A stretch of 64,000 nucleotides of DNA from Amycolatopsis sp. 2-15 (GTDB lineage Bacteria > Actinomycetota > Actinomycetes > Mycobacteriales > Pseudonocardiaceae). Each line of letters starts with the position of its first letter. Position 1 is the first letter of the stretch. The position numbers and the translations under genes were made by a program. Below are positions 15,698-24,239 of this stretch, one piece after another. Under the pieces are notes generated by a model. That model was not told the DNA's origin and made no database searches. It saw only the letters and a list, made by a program, of their open reading frames with translations. Location: positions 6,294,001-6,358,000 of the forward strand of contig NZ_CP127294.1 in assembly GCF_030285625.1 (NCBI RefSeq). Direction: 5' to 3'.

Positions 15698-16531
15698 TCA
15701 GGCCGCCGCGGGCAGGAACTCCCGCAGTACTTCGGCCAGGCGGTCCGGCTGGTCTTCCGAGACGAGGGTCCACGAGTCGGCGATTTCGACGAGCCGGCCG
15801 GCCGGGAAGAGTTCCGCCAGGCGGCGGCCGTGGGAGGCCGGCATCATGCGGTCCTCCGGTGCCCACACGACGAGCACCGGCCGGTCGAAGTCCGAGAGTC
15901 GCGCGGTCCAGCGCAGCAGGACGTCGCGGCCCGGGGTGGAGACGGCGAACTTGGCGAGGTCGCGGCGGATGGCGCGGTCGCGGGTGGCCGGGGCGAACCA
16001 GTCGTCGAGCACGGCATCGGGGATACCGTGCTTGGCGAGGGCGCCGTAGCTCTTTTCGTTGTGGCGGAAGAACTTCGTGCGCAGCAGGCGCATGAGGATC
16101 CAGGCGCCGCCGGGCACTTTGGCGAGCCGCGCCGGCGGCCGGGCGGGTGGCGGCCAGAAGTTGTCGAATGCTTCGCACGCGATGAGCACCAGCCGGCCGA
16201 CGCGGTCCGCGCGGCCTTCGGACACGAGGAATTGCGGGCCACCCCAGTCGTTGAGGACGAGGGTGACGTCGGTGAGGCCGAGGCGCTCCAGGAACTCGCC
16301 GAGCAGTAGCGCCTGGCCGCGCTGGGAGAGGTCCGCGTCGCGGCGCATCGGTGTGCGGTGGGCGCCGAGGGGGAGCGTCGGCAGGACACAGCGATAGCCG
16401 TCCAACCGGGGCAAGACCTTGCGCCACTGCGTCTCGTTCATCGGAAAGCCGTGGGTGAACACGACCACGGGCCCGGTGCCGCCGGTGTCGACGTAGTCGA
16501 TCGGCCCGGCGGACAGTTCGATCGTCGGCAT
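15698..16531 (-). CDS. Alpha/beta hydrolase, haloalkane-dehalogenase-like
   Basis: A 277-residue alpha/beta hydrolase. HGFP (27-30) forms the oxyanion region and VLNDWGGPQ places an Asp nucleophile at 95, as in haloalkane dehalogenases and epoxide hydrolases. The expected C-terminal catalytic His is not visible: the segment DSWTLVSEDQP has Trp-Thr where Gly-His is usual, so the chemistry is uncertain. ATG 16529-16531 follows GGGAGG; an in-frame GTG 12 nt upstream is less likely. A perfect 20-bp palindrome lies just upstream of the start, and the ArsR gene precedes it on the same strand. Confidence 0.78.
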   Translation of the reverse strand: MPTIELSAGPIDYVDTGGTGPVVVFTHGFPMNETQWRKVLPRLDGYRCVLPTLPLGAHRTPMRRDADLSQRGQALLLGEFLERLGLTDVTLVLNDWGGPQFLVSEGRADRVGRLVLIACEAFDNFWPPPARPPARLAKVPGGAWILMRLLRTKFFRHNEKSYGALAKHGIPDAVLDDWFAPATRDRAIRRDLAKFAVSTPGRDVLLRWTARLSDFDRPVLVVWAPEDRMMPASHGRRLAELFPAGRLVEIADSWTLVSEDQPDRLAEVLREFLPAAA

Positions 16532-16541
16532 GGCGCCTCCC

Positions 16542-16561
16542 ACTAGAGCGATCGCTCTAGT
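16542..16561. promoter_or_regulatory. 20-bp perfect palindrome, TetR-type operator candidate
   Basis: ACTAGAGCGATCGCTCTAGT is its own reverse complement. It lies between the end of the ArsR gene (16566) and the hydrolase start (16531). Its form resembles operators bound by TetR-family dimers, yet no TetR gene is adjacent; the regulator may be elsewhere. Confidence 0.6.
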
Positions 16562-16565
16562 CAGG

Positions 16566-16958
16566 CTAGGGGCGCGAGACGGTCCTGTCGAGCGCGGGCG
16601 CCTCGCCGATCTGCTCCTCGTCGGCGGCTTTCAACACGGCGTCCAGGAGGCCGGGGAACCGCTGGTCGAGCGCCTCGCGACGGAGGGTGACGAAGCAGCG
16701 GGTGCCGTCTTCGCGGGTTTCGGTGACGCCGGCGCCGCGAAGGGTCTTGAGGTGGTGGCTGAGCGTGGACTTGGCGACGGGCGCGCGCAGGTCGCCCCAC
16801 TTGCGTTCGGCGCCGTCGGCGAGCTGGCGCACCAGGCCGAGGCGGACGGAGTCGCTCAACGCGGTGAGCACCTCGGCCAGCGTCATGTCCTCGGGCGCCG
16901 GCGGGGGCGTCGGGTGCCTCATGCGGATCCGTTCGTCAGAGGGAGTGCCGACCGTCAT
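16566..16958 (-). CDS. ArsR-family winged-helix transcriptional regulator
   Basis: About 130 residues from ATG 16956-16958. LAEVLTALSDSVRLGLVRQLADGAERKWGDLRAPVAKSTLSHHLKTLRGAGVTETREDGTRCFVTLRREALDQRFPGLLDAV is the ArsR winged helix with its STLSHHLKTL recognition helix. No metal-binding Cys pair is seen, so a small-molecule sensor is more likely. The start is uncertain: no RBS precedes 16958, which could be leaderless, and ATG 16920-16922 is an alternative. It is divergent from the SDR gene with a long inverted repeat between them, suggesting it represses itself and the SDR. Confidence 0.85.
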   Translation of the reverse strand: MTVGTPSDERIRMRHPTPPPAPEDMTLAEVLTALSDSVRLGLVRQLADGAERKWGDLRAPVAKSTLSHHLKTLRGAGVTETREDGTRCFVTLRREALDQRFPGLLDAVLKAADEEQIGEAPALDRTVSRP

Positions 16959-16983
16959 TCTACGACGGCCGAACAACGTGCTA

Positions 16984-17010
16984 CGTTCGACGTTCGCAGA
17001 ACATCGAACG
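16984..17010. promoter_or_regulatory. 27-bp inverted repeat, ArsR operator candidate
   Basis: Arms CGTTCGA-C-GTTC (16984-16995) and GAAC-A-TCGAACG (16999-17010) flank GCA; only one position pair mismatches. It sits in the ArsR-SDR divergent region, 13 nt before the SDR GTG and overlapping any leader. Confidence 0.6.
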
Positions 17011-17023
17011 AAGGAGCAAGCCC

Positions 17024-17788
17024 GTGGACCCGACGTCGAGCGACCTGTCCGGACACGTCGTGATCGTCACCGGTGCCGGATCGGGCATCGGCCGCGCGAG
17101 TGCGGAGGCGTTCGCGCACGCGGGGGCGAAAGTCCTCGGCGTCGGACGGCGGGCCGAAGCCCTCGCCGAAACCGCCGCCCGGCACCCGGCGATCGTGATC
17201 CACGCGGCCGACCTGGCGGAAACCGGGGCCGCGGAGTCCGTTGTGGACTCGGCGCTCCGCCGCTGGGGCCGGCTCGACGTCCTGGTCAACAATGCCGGCA
17301 TCTTCACCGGGATGCCGCTGGCCGACACCTCCGCCGAGGGGGTCGAGCGCCTGTTCGCCGTCAACGTCGTCGCGCCGAGCCTGCTCGCGAGGGCCGCGCT
17401 GAAGCCGTTGCGGGAAAGCCGGGGCGCGATCGTCAACGTCTCCAGCACCTTCGGCCACCGCCCGCTGGCCGGCGCGGCCCACTACGGCGCGTCGAAAGCG
17501 GCCGTCGAATCCCTCACCCGCAGCTGGGCGCTCGAGCTGGCGCCCGACGGAGTGCGCGTGAACGCGGTCGCTCCGGGACCGACAGAGAGCGAAGCGCTGG
17601 CGTCGGCGGGCCTCTCGCCGGAGGAGGTCGACCGCGTCAAGGCGGCCGAGGCCGAGCGCATCCCGCTGGGCCGCCGTGGTCAGCCGGCCGACGTGGCCGC
17701 GTGGATCGTCCGGCTGGCCGACTCGCACGCGGCGTGGCTCACCGGTCAGGTCCTCGCGGTGGACGGCGGGCTGGCGCTGGCCGCCTGA
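17024..17788 (+). CDS. Short-chain dehydrogenase/reductase (SDR)
   Basis: A 254-residue NAD(P)-dependent oxidoreductase of the classical SDR family. TGAGSGIG (16-23) binds the cofactor, NNAG (89-92) is present, and the catalytic residues are Ser140, Tyr154 and Lys158. C-terminal VAPGPTESEAL and TGQVLAVDGG are typical. GTG 17024 follows GAAGGAG. The substrate is unknown. The divergent ArsR gene and the intervening operator suggest inducible expression. Confidence 0.93.
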   Translation: MDPTSSDLSGHVVIVTGAGSGIGRASAEAFAHAGAKVLGVGRRAEALAETAARHPAIVIHAADLAETGAAESVVDSALRRWGRLDVLVNNAGIFTGMPLADTSAEGVERLFAVNVVAPSLLARAALKPLRESRGAIVNVSSTFGHRPLAGAAHYGASKAAVESLTRSWALELAPDGVRVNAVAPGPTESEALASAGLSPEEVDRVKAAEAERIPLGRRGQPADVAAWIVRLADSHAAWLTGQVLAVDGGLALAA

Positions 17789-17855
17789 GCGAGAAATCCG
17801 ACGACTCCGGCCGGATGGTCGCGGCACCCGGCCGGGGAAGTCGCCGCTTGAGGAC

Positions 17856-19016
17856 CTAGCGCGTCGCGTACAGCGCCCGCTCGAAGTTCTCGTAGAGCTT
17901 GATGAACGGCGGCGGCACGAACGGCAGCGACTGGCTGTAGATCGCGCCCGTCACCCGGTTCACCGGGTCGACCCAGAAGAACGAGTTGCACAGCCCGGCC
18001 CACGTCCCGCTGCCGGCGGCGCGCATGCCCGGCCGCTGCTCGCTGTTGACGACGAGCCCCAGCCCCCACTTGTTGCCGGGCCCGGCGGCGAAGTCGTACG
18101 ACGACGTCGGGTCCGCGGTCGGGATGCGCGCCGGGAAGTCCAGGTCGCCGATCTGGTTGGTGAACGCGGCGTCCACAGTGGAGCGTTCCAGCACCTTGGT
18201 GCCGTCGAGCGTGCCGCCGCCCAGCAGCATCCGCTGGAACTTGAGGTAGTCGCGTGGCGTGGAGTACAGGCCGTGGCCGCCGGCCCAGTACTCGGGCTGC
18301 TCGGGGATGTTGATGTCGGTGGCCAGCCACTTGCCGTCCTCGCCCAGGACGTGCACCGGGGCCAGGTTGGCGCGCTGCGAGCCGGTCGGGGCGAACGACG
18401 TCTCGGTCATCCCCAGCGGCCCGGTGATGTGCTCCTTGAAGAACACGTCGAGCGTCACGCCCGCGACGGCCTCGACCACCTGGCCCAGCCAGTCGGTGTT
18501 GGTGCCGTACTCGACCTTGGTCCCGGGGTCGGCGATCATCGGCGCGGTCAGCACGATCTTCTGGCCCGACAGCACGTTCGGGATGCCGGTGGCCTTCTCC
18601 CACTTCACGATGTCGGCGTTCCAGAACCAGTAGCTCAGGCCCGACGTGTGCGTCATCAGCTGCCGCACGGTCGCCTGCGACGCCGGCGCCCGCAGCCTGG
18701 GCTGGTCACCGTCGAAGCCCTCGAGCACCTTCATCTCGGCGAACTCGGGCCGGTACCGCTCCACGGGCGCGTCGAGGTCGAGCTGTCCTTGGTCGGCCAG
18801 CTTCAACGCGGCGGTGGTCGTGACCATCTTGGTCATCGACATGATGCGGAAGTGCGTGTCCGCGGACGCCGGGTCGGCGCTGCCGGCGGCGCGCGGGCCT
18901 GCGGCGCCTTCGTAGATGATGCCGTTGTCGTCGGCGGCGATGGCCACGACGTTGGGCACATCGCCGGCGTCGACGGCGTCGCTCAGGATCTTGTCGATCG
19001 GGGCGGTCGAACTCAT
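17856..19016 (-). CDS. Beta-lactamase/class C-type serine hydrolase
   Basis: A 386-residue serine hydrolase of the esterase/penicillin-binding-like group. The SxxK motif is SMTK (60-63), a Y-x-T/N motif lies in YGTNTDWLG, and a GGHGLYSTPRDYLKF segment is typical of the family. No signal peptide is seen, so it should be cytoplasmic, unlike true beta-lactamases; an esterase or lactonase activity is likely. Its ATG overlaps the end of the CoxS-CoxG fusion gene by 4 nt, making it the last gene of the six-gene hydroxylase operon, where it could hydrolyse an ester or lactone intermediate (inference). Confidence 0.85.
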   Translation of the reverse strand: MSSTAPIDKILSDAVDAGDVPNVVAIAADDNGIIYEGAAGPRAAGSADPASADTHFRIMSMTKMVTTTAALKLADQGQLDLDAPVERYRPEFAEMKVLEGFDGDQPRLRAPASQATVRQLMTHTSGLSYWFWNADIVKWEKATGIPNVLSGQKIVLTAPMIADPGTKVEYGTNTDWLGQVVEAVAGVTLDVFFKEHITGPLGMTETSFAPTGSQRANLAPVHVLGEDGKWLATDINIPEQPEYWAGGHGLYSTPRDYLKFQRMLLGGGTLDGTKVLERSTVDAAFTNQIGDLDFPARIPTADPTSSYDFAAGPGNKWGLGLVVNSEQRPGMRAAGSGTWAGLCNSFFWVDPVNRVTGAIYSQSLPFVPPPFIKLYENFERALYATR

Positions 19017-20242
19017 CGTTGAGTCCCTTTCGGATGTGTGGGTGGGTTGTGCTCGGCCCGGCGCAGGCGCCGGCCCCATTCCCGGGCTTTCGCCACGAGA
19101 GTGGCTGCGAGGAGGGCCAGTGCGCCCGGCGGCTTCCTTGCCGTCGTGCGCACCCCGGACACCGCGGTCTCCTCCACGGCCGCGGCGAACTGCTCGAACA
19201 TGCGCCGGCTGACGTCGCCGGCCAGCGCCCGGCCGAACTGCGCGATCCGGCCGGTCAGGTACACCTGCGCGGTCGCCCGCAGTCGCGTCCCGGCGCCGGC
19301 TTCCTCCGCGACGAGGAGGATGTCGGCCTGGGTGCGCCCGCCCCCGGCGTCCTCGCCCTGGCCGATCACCCGCAGGCGGTGCGCCGCCGCGTCGCGTTCG
19401 GTGACCTGCGCCAGCCCCACGAACGACAGCCGGATCGGCCCGACGGAGACCCGCGCCCGGCCGCGGTACTTCTCGTCGCCGAGGTGCTCGGTGAGCTCCG
19501 CCCCGGGCAGGCACGCGGCGACGAGGTCGATGTCGTCCAGCACAGCCCACGTCTTCTCCAGCGACGCGGTGAGCTCCTGGGTGACCTCGACGGTGAACGT
19601 CGGATCCCCTTGCGGCAGCTCGATCTCCCGGACACCCACCGGTTCGGGCGCGGACTTGGCGCCGGGCTCGGCCGCGGTGTGGCCCATCAGCACGTGCCGG
19701 CCGCAGTTGCGCGGCCCAGGGATCCCGTCGCGGTGCGCACCGGCCACTTCGGACACCGCCGAGAGGATGTTGCGGTACCCGGTGCAGCGGCACAGCACGC
19801 CGGACAGCTCCACGGGCAGGTCTTCCTCGGCGACGTCCGGCTTGTGCGCCAGCAGGTCGTAGGAGCTGAGCAGGAACCCCGGCGTGCAGAACCCGCACTG
19901 CAGCGCGTGGTGCGCGCCGAACGCCTCCTGCAACGGGTGCAGGTCGTCGGGGCGGCCGAGGCCCTCGACCGTCACGATGTCCGCGCCGTCGAGCTGGCAG
20001 GCGAACAGCAGGCACGCGCGGGCGGCGGAGCCGTTGACCAGCACCGTGCACATCCCGCACACGCCGTGCTCGCAGCCCAGGTGCGTGCCGGTGAGGCCGA
20101 GGTGGTCGCGCAGCGCGTCGGCGAGCGTCACGCGCGCGGGCAGTGACAGCGACACCTCGGTGCCGTTCACGGTCATCGTCACGTCGAGGGGCTCGCCGGC
20201 TTCCGCGCGGACCGGGCGTGGCAGTGGCGGCGGGGAGGTCAT
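19013..20242 (-). CDS. Fused molybdenum hydroxylase [2Fe-2S] subunit and CoxG-like SRPBCC domain
   Basis: A 409-residue protein joining two modules. Residues 20-165 are a CoxS-type small subunit with plant-type ligands Cys57, 62, 65, 77 and the second cluster Cys116, 119, 151, 153 (CGFC...CRC). Residues about 213-360 are a CoxG-like SRPBCC domain (FTVEVTQELTASLEKTWAVLDDIDLVAACLPGAEL), followed by an Ala/Arg-rich tail. In the CO dehydrogenase system CoxG is a separate protein thought to act in enzyme recruitment or maturation. The fusion would tie that function to the electron-transfer subunit. Overlaps of 4 nt occur with both neighbours. Confidence 0.9.
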   Translation of the reverse strand: MTSPPPLPRPVRAEAGEPLDVTMTVNGTEVSLSLPARVTLADALRDHLGLTGTHLGCEHGVCGMCTVLVNGSAARACLLFACQLDGADIVTVEGLGRPDDLHPLQEAFGAHHALQCGFCTPGFLLSSYDLLAHKPDVAEEDLPVELSGVLCRCTGYRNILSAVSEVAGAHRDGIPGPRNCGRHVLMGHTAAEPGAKSAPEPVGVREIELPQGDPTFTVEVTQELTASLEKTWAVLDDIDLVAACLPGAELTEHLGDEKYRGRARVSVGPIRLSFVGLAQVTERDAAAHRLRVIGQGEDAGGGRTQADILLVAEEAGAGTRLRATAQVYLTGRIAQFGRALAGDVSRRMFEQFAAAVEETAVSGVRTTARKPPGALALLAATLVAKAREWGRRLRRAEHNPPTHPKGTQR

Positions 20243-21072
20243 GCCGATCCTCCTTCCGCCGCTCGTCGGGCCCGGGCCAGCTCACGCACGGCCAACGCCG
20301 CCACGAGCCGCTGCCGGTACTCGCGCGAGCCGTGGGTGTCGCCCGCGGTGTCCACGAGGCCGCGGGCCAGGTCGGCCACCTCGTCGTCGCCGAGACCGGT
20401 GACGTCGCGCGTGACCGGCCGGTCCGACACCCCGAACGCGGTCAGCACGGCTTCCCCGTCGCCGGCCCGGAACCGCGTGGCCACCCCGGCCAGCGCGAAA
20501 TCCCCGTGCCGGCGCGCGATCTCGGCGAACCCGAAGCCCTCACCCGAGCCGGCCACGGGGAAGCGTACCGCGGCCAGCACGTCCTCGGCGCCGACCGAGG
20601 TGGCCATGGCGCCGTGGAAGAACTCGGCCGCCGCCACGGTGCGCCGGCCGGCCGGACCGGCGATCTCGAGCGACGCGCCGAGGCAGCAAGCCACGGCGGG
20701 CAGCTCGGCGGCGGGGTCGGCGTGCGCGATGCTGCCGCACACCGTGCCCCGGCTGCGCAGCTCACGGTGCCCGATCCACGGCAGCGCCAGGAGCAGCAGG
20801 GGCACTTCCGCGGCGAGCGGGTGGCCTTCGAGCGTCCGCTGGCGTACCAGGGCCCCGACTACGAGCTCGTTTCCCTCGCGGCGCACGAAGTCCAATTCGG
20901 ACAGTGCCCCGATGTCGACCACAGTGGACGGACGGGCCAGCCGCATCGCCAGGATCGGCACCAGCGACTGGCCGCCCGCGAGCACCTTGCCCTCGCCGGC
21001 GCTGCGCACGAGCTCGGCGACGGCGTCGTCGAGCGTCGCGGGCCGGACGTAGGCGAACGGTGCGGCTTTCAC
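20239..21072 (-). CDS. Molybdenum hydroxylase FAD-binding (M) subunit
   Basis: A 277-residue CoxM/XdhB-type subunit. It shows the two FAD pyrophosphate-binding segments, AGGQSLVPILAMR at about 32-44 and TVCGSIAHADPAAELPA at about 110-126. It accepts electrons from the 2Fe-2S subunit and passes them to an acceptor. It starts with ATG 21070-21072, 3 nt after the crotonase stop, and its stop overlaps the next ATG by 4 nt. Length is normal for the family (about 280-300). Confidence 0.92.
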   Translation of the reverse strand: MKAAPFAYVRPATLDDAVAELVRSAGEGKVLAGGQSLVPILAMRLARPSTVVDIGALSELDFVRREGNELVVGALVRQRTLEGHPLAAEVPLLLLALPWIGHRELRSRGTVCGSIAHADPAAELPAVACCLGASLEIAGPAGRRTVAAAEFFHGAMATSVGAEDVLAAVRFPVAGSGEGFGFAEIARRHGDFALAGVATRFRAGDGEAVLTAFGVSDRPVTRDVTGLGDDEVADLARGLVDTAGDTHGSREYRQRLVAALAVRELARARRAAEGGSA

Positions 21073-21075
21073 GGC

Positions 21076-21855
21076 TCAGCGCCCCTGGAACTTCGCGGGC
21101 CGCTTCTCGATGAACGCCGCCACACCTTCGGCGAAGTCGTGGCTCGCGCGCAGCATCGCATACGCTTTGCGTTCCAGCTCGATGCCGGTGTAGAGCGGCC
21201 CGTCGACGCCCTTGTCGAGCACTTCCTTGGCGGTGCGCGCGGCCATCGGTGAGTAGCCGAGCAGCGTCTCGACGACCTTGTCCGTCTCCGCGTACAGCTC
21301 GTCGCGGTCGGCCGCGAGCTTGGCCACCAGGCCCCAGTCGAGGGCCTGTTCTCCGGTGATCCGCTCGGCGGTGAGGATGTGGAACTTGGCGCGCGACAGG
21401 CCGATCAGCCGCGCGAGCCGCTGCGTGCCGCCGCTGCCGGGGATCATGCCGAGCTTCATCTCGGGCAACGCGAACCGGCTGCGCGGCGTGGCCAGCCGGA
21501 TGTCCGTGGACAGCACGAGCTCCAGGCCCACGCCGAAGCAGTAGCCGTCGACGGCCGCGACCACGATCTTCCTGCTGCGCGAGGGCGCGGTGACGTTGTG
21601 GCCGAGGTCGGTGAAGTCGACCGGCTCGACCTCCATGAAGCCGGGGATGTCGCCGCCCGAGGAGAAGTGCTCGCCGTCGGACTTCAGCACCACCACGCGC
21701 ACGTCGTCGTCGGCGTCGATCTCGGCGAACAGCTCCGCCATCCGCTGCCGCATCTCCCACGTGATGATCGTGAAGCGGCCGTGGGAGAGCGTCAGCTCGG
21801 CGACCTGGCCGTCGTGGGTGCGGCCGAGCCGGATCTCGCCTCCGGTGAGCGCCAT
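21076..21855 (-). CDS. Enoyl-CoA hydratase/isomerase (crotonase) family protein
   Basis: A 259-residue crotonase-fold protein. The oxyanion-hole segments HFSSGGDIPGFM and AVDGYCFGVGLELVLSTDIRLA are clear, and LPEMKLGMIPGSGGTQRLARLIG carries the position of a catalytic Glu. Its ATG overlaps the preceding stop by one base (TGATG) and it lies between the Mo-subunit and FAD-subunit genes, so it belongs to the hydroxylase operon. This suggests the hydroxylase substrate is an acyl-CoA ester; hydration, isomerisation or hydrolysis cannot be told apart. Confidence 0.9.
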   Translation of the reverse strand: MALTGGEIRLGRTHDGQVAELTLSHGRFTIITWEMRQRMAELFAEIDADDDVRVVVLKSDGEHFSSGGDIPGFMEVEPVDFTDLGHNVTAPSRSRKIVVAAVDGYCFGVGLELVLSTDIRLATPRSRFALPEMKLGMIPGSGGTQRLARLIGLSRAKFHILTAERITGEQALDWGLVAKLAADRDELYAETDKVVETLLGYSPMAARTAKEVLDKGVDGPLYTGIELERKAYAMLRASHDFAEGVAAFIEKRPAKFQGR

Positions 21856-24239
21856 CAGGCCTTCCTTTCCAGTAGTTCGTGCACGACGTTGCCGTGCAGG
21901 GGCAGGGTCGTGACCTCGACGCCGAGCGCGTCGGTGACCGCGTTGGCGATCGCCACCGGCAGGCTCATGCTCGAGCCCTCGCCGCAGCCCTTCGCGCCGA
22001 GCGTGGTGAACGGCGAGGGCGTCTCGAGGTGGTCGCTGATCAGCGGGTAGCTGGCCTCCGCGCTGGTGGGGCAGAAGTAATCCATGAAGGTCGCCGACGT
22101 GGGCTGGCCCGAATCGGCGTAGCGGAGCTCCTCGTAGAGCGCGCCGCCGAGCGCGTGCGCGAGAGCCCCGTGCACCTGGCCTTCCAGCAGCTTCGGGTTC
22201 AGGATCGTGCCGGCGTCGTGCACTGTGGACACCAGTTCGACCTCCACGGCGAGGGTCACCGGGTCGATGCGCACCGCGACCAGCTCGGCGACGAAGCCGT
22301 AACACAGGCTGGAGTTGATCTGGTCCCCTGTGGACGGTGCCTTGGCCTGGGGCGGGTTGAACGCGGCCTCCTCGTAGAGCCGTGCCGGCACCCCTTCCGG
22401 CAGCGACCCGGGGTCCCAGTGCACCAGTCCGGCGGCGTGCCGGAACGCCACCCGCTCCTCGGGCGCGTCGCGTTTGCGCACGAACCCGTCGGCGAGCTCC
22501 AGCCCGGCGGGGTCCGTGTCGAGCAGCACCCCGGCCGCCGCCCGGATCGTCTCGGCGATCTTGTCGGCCGCGGCGACGAGCGCGCTGGTGAGCAAGGGAG
22601 CGAAGCGTGAGGAGTAGCTGCCGGAGGTGATGGTCCACGGTGTGGTGGCCGTGTCCATCTCGACCACCGGCCGCACGGACTCCTGCGGCAGCCCCAGCCG
22701 CTGCGCCACGAGCTGACGCGCGACCGTGGCGTGTCCCTGGCCTTGGGGCACGGTGCCCAGCAGCACCGACACCACGCCCTGCGGGTCGACGCTGATCCGG
22801 ACGTGTTCCGTGCTGCCCGACTTCCCGCGCCCGGTCGCGCGCTGCTCGGCCGGCGTGGCTAGGCCGACGTAGCCGATGTTGGTCGCCGAGGGGTCGACGA
22901 TCGTCGCCATGCCGATGCCGAAGTACTCGCCGGCTTTCCGGGCCTGGCGCTGACGCTCCCGCAGTTTCTCGTAGTCGGCGTTGCGCAGGGCCAGCTCGAA
23001 GGCCCGCGGGTAGTCGCCCGAGTCGTACACGCCGCCGCTGGGCGTGTGGTACGGGAACGCGCCGGCCTGGATCAGGTTGCGCCGCCGGATCTCCGCCGGG
23101 TCGAGGTCGAGCTCACGGGCGACGCGGTCCATGATCCGCTCGAGCCCGAAGTAGAGCTGCTGGCCGCCGAAGCCGCGGTTGAGGCCGGTGGGCGTCTTGT
23201 TCGTGACCACCGCCCGGGCCCGGATCGCCACCGCGCCGATGCCGTACGCGCCGGTGATGTTGCCGAAGCAGCGGTAGAGCGTGCTGGGCTCGGGCGGGCG
23301 CAGGTACGCGCCGACGTTGTCGACGAGGTCCGCGCGCAGGGCCTCGACTTTGCCGTCGGCGTCGACGGCGGCCTCGAACCGCATCCACCGGTCCGACCCG
23401 GCCGAGCTCGACAGCAGGTGCTCCACCCGGTCCTCGGTCCAGCGCACCGGCCGGCCGCAGTGCTTGCTGGCCAAGGCCATCAGCGCGACGTAGGGATAGA
23501 TGCCCGACTTGATGCCGAAGCTGCCGCCGATGTCCGCGGGCACGCGCAGCCGCACCCGCGACGTCGGCAGCCCGAGGCCCGCCGCGAGCACCGGCACCAT
23601 GGAGAACGGCCCGTGGAAGTTGGCCCAGGCGGTGACGCCGGGTCCGTCGACGTCCTCCAGCCACTCCGCGACGACCGAGTAGCACTCCATGGGGGCCGAG
23701 GTGTAGCGCGGGAACCGGTATTCGCCGGTCACCACGTGGGCGGCGCCGGCGAAGATCTCGTCGACCGAGCCGAAGCTGAACGTGCGGTCGGTGGCGACGT
23801 TGCTGCCGAGCTCCTCGTGCAGCAGCGGTGCGTCCTCGGCGATCGCGCGCGTGGAGTCGACCACGGGCGGCAACGGCTCGTAGTCCACTTCGACCAGTTC
23901 CGCCGCGTCCTCGGCCGTGTAGCGGTCGGTCGCGACGACGACGGCCACGGGCTCGCCGACGAACCGCACCTTGTCGGTCCCGGTGGGGTAGTAGCGAATC
24001 GGCGTCTTGAGCGAGAGCGGGAACGGCTTCAGTGCCGCGAGCACGTCGTCCGGCCCGAGGACCACCGCGACGCCGGGGTGGGCGCGGGCACGCGACAGCT
24101 CGACGGACCGGATGCGCGCGTGCGGGTGCGGGCTGCGCACGACCGCCGCGACGAGCGAGCCGCGCATCGGGTCGAGGTCGTCGAGGAACTTCCCTTTGCC
24201 GCACAGCAAGGGGACGTCTTCGATGCGGGCCGCCGTCAT
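21855..24239 (-). CDS. Molybdopterin-binding large subunit of a xanthine dehydrogenase/Cox-type hydroxylase
   Basis: A 794-residue molybdenum hydroxylase large subunit. Seen: the N-terminal GKGKFLDDLDPMRGSL fold, PADIGGSFGIK, LNRGFGGQQ, and the C-terminal TLGAKGCGEGSS with the catalytic Glu. The active-site loop is RGFGG, as in xanthine dehydrogenases, and lacks the AYxCSFR motif of true CO dehydrogenase, so CO oxidation is unlikely. With an acyl-CoA ligase and a crotonase in the same operon, hydroxylation of a CoA-activated ring or acid is the best inference. The start overlaps the ligase stop by 4 nt. Confidence 0.92.
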   Translation of the reverse strand: MTAARIEDVPLLCGKGKFLDDLDPMRGSLVAAVVRSPHPHARIRSVELSRARAHPGVAVVLGPDDVLAALKPFPLSLKTPIRYYPTGTDKVRFVGEPVAVVVATDRYTAEDAAELVEVDYEPLPPVVDSTRAIAEDAPLLHEELGSNVATDRTFSFGSVDEIFAGAAHVVTGEYRFPRYTSAPMECYSVVAEWLEDVDGPGVTAWANFHGPFSMVPVLAAGLGLPTSRVRLRVPADIGGSFGIKSGIYPYVALMALASKHCGRPVRWTEDRVEHLLSSSAGSDRWMRFEAAVDADGKVEALRADLVDNVGAYLRPPEPSTLYRCFGNITGAYGIGAVAIRARAVVTNKTPTGLNRGFGGQQLYFGLERIMDRVARELDLDPAEIRRRNLIQAGAFPYHTPSGGVYDSGDYPRAFELALRNADYEKLRERQRQARKAGEYFGIGMATIVDPSATNIGYVGLATPAEQRATGRGKSGSTEHVRISVDPQGVVSVLLGTVPQGQGHATVARQLVAQRLGLPQESVRPVVEMDTATTPWTITSGSYSSRFAPLLTSALVAAADKIAETIRAAAGVLLDTDPAGLELADGFVRKRDAPEERVAFRHAAGLVHWDPGSLPEGVPARLYEEAAFNPPQAKAPSTGDQINSSLCYGFVAELVAVRIDPVTLAVEVELVSTVHDAGTILNPKLLEGQVHGALAHALGGALYEELRYADSGQPTSATFMDYFCPTSAEASYPLISDHLETPSPFTTLGAKGCGEGSSMSLPVAIANAVTDALGVEVTTLPLHGNVVHELLERKA

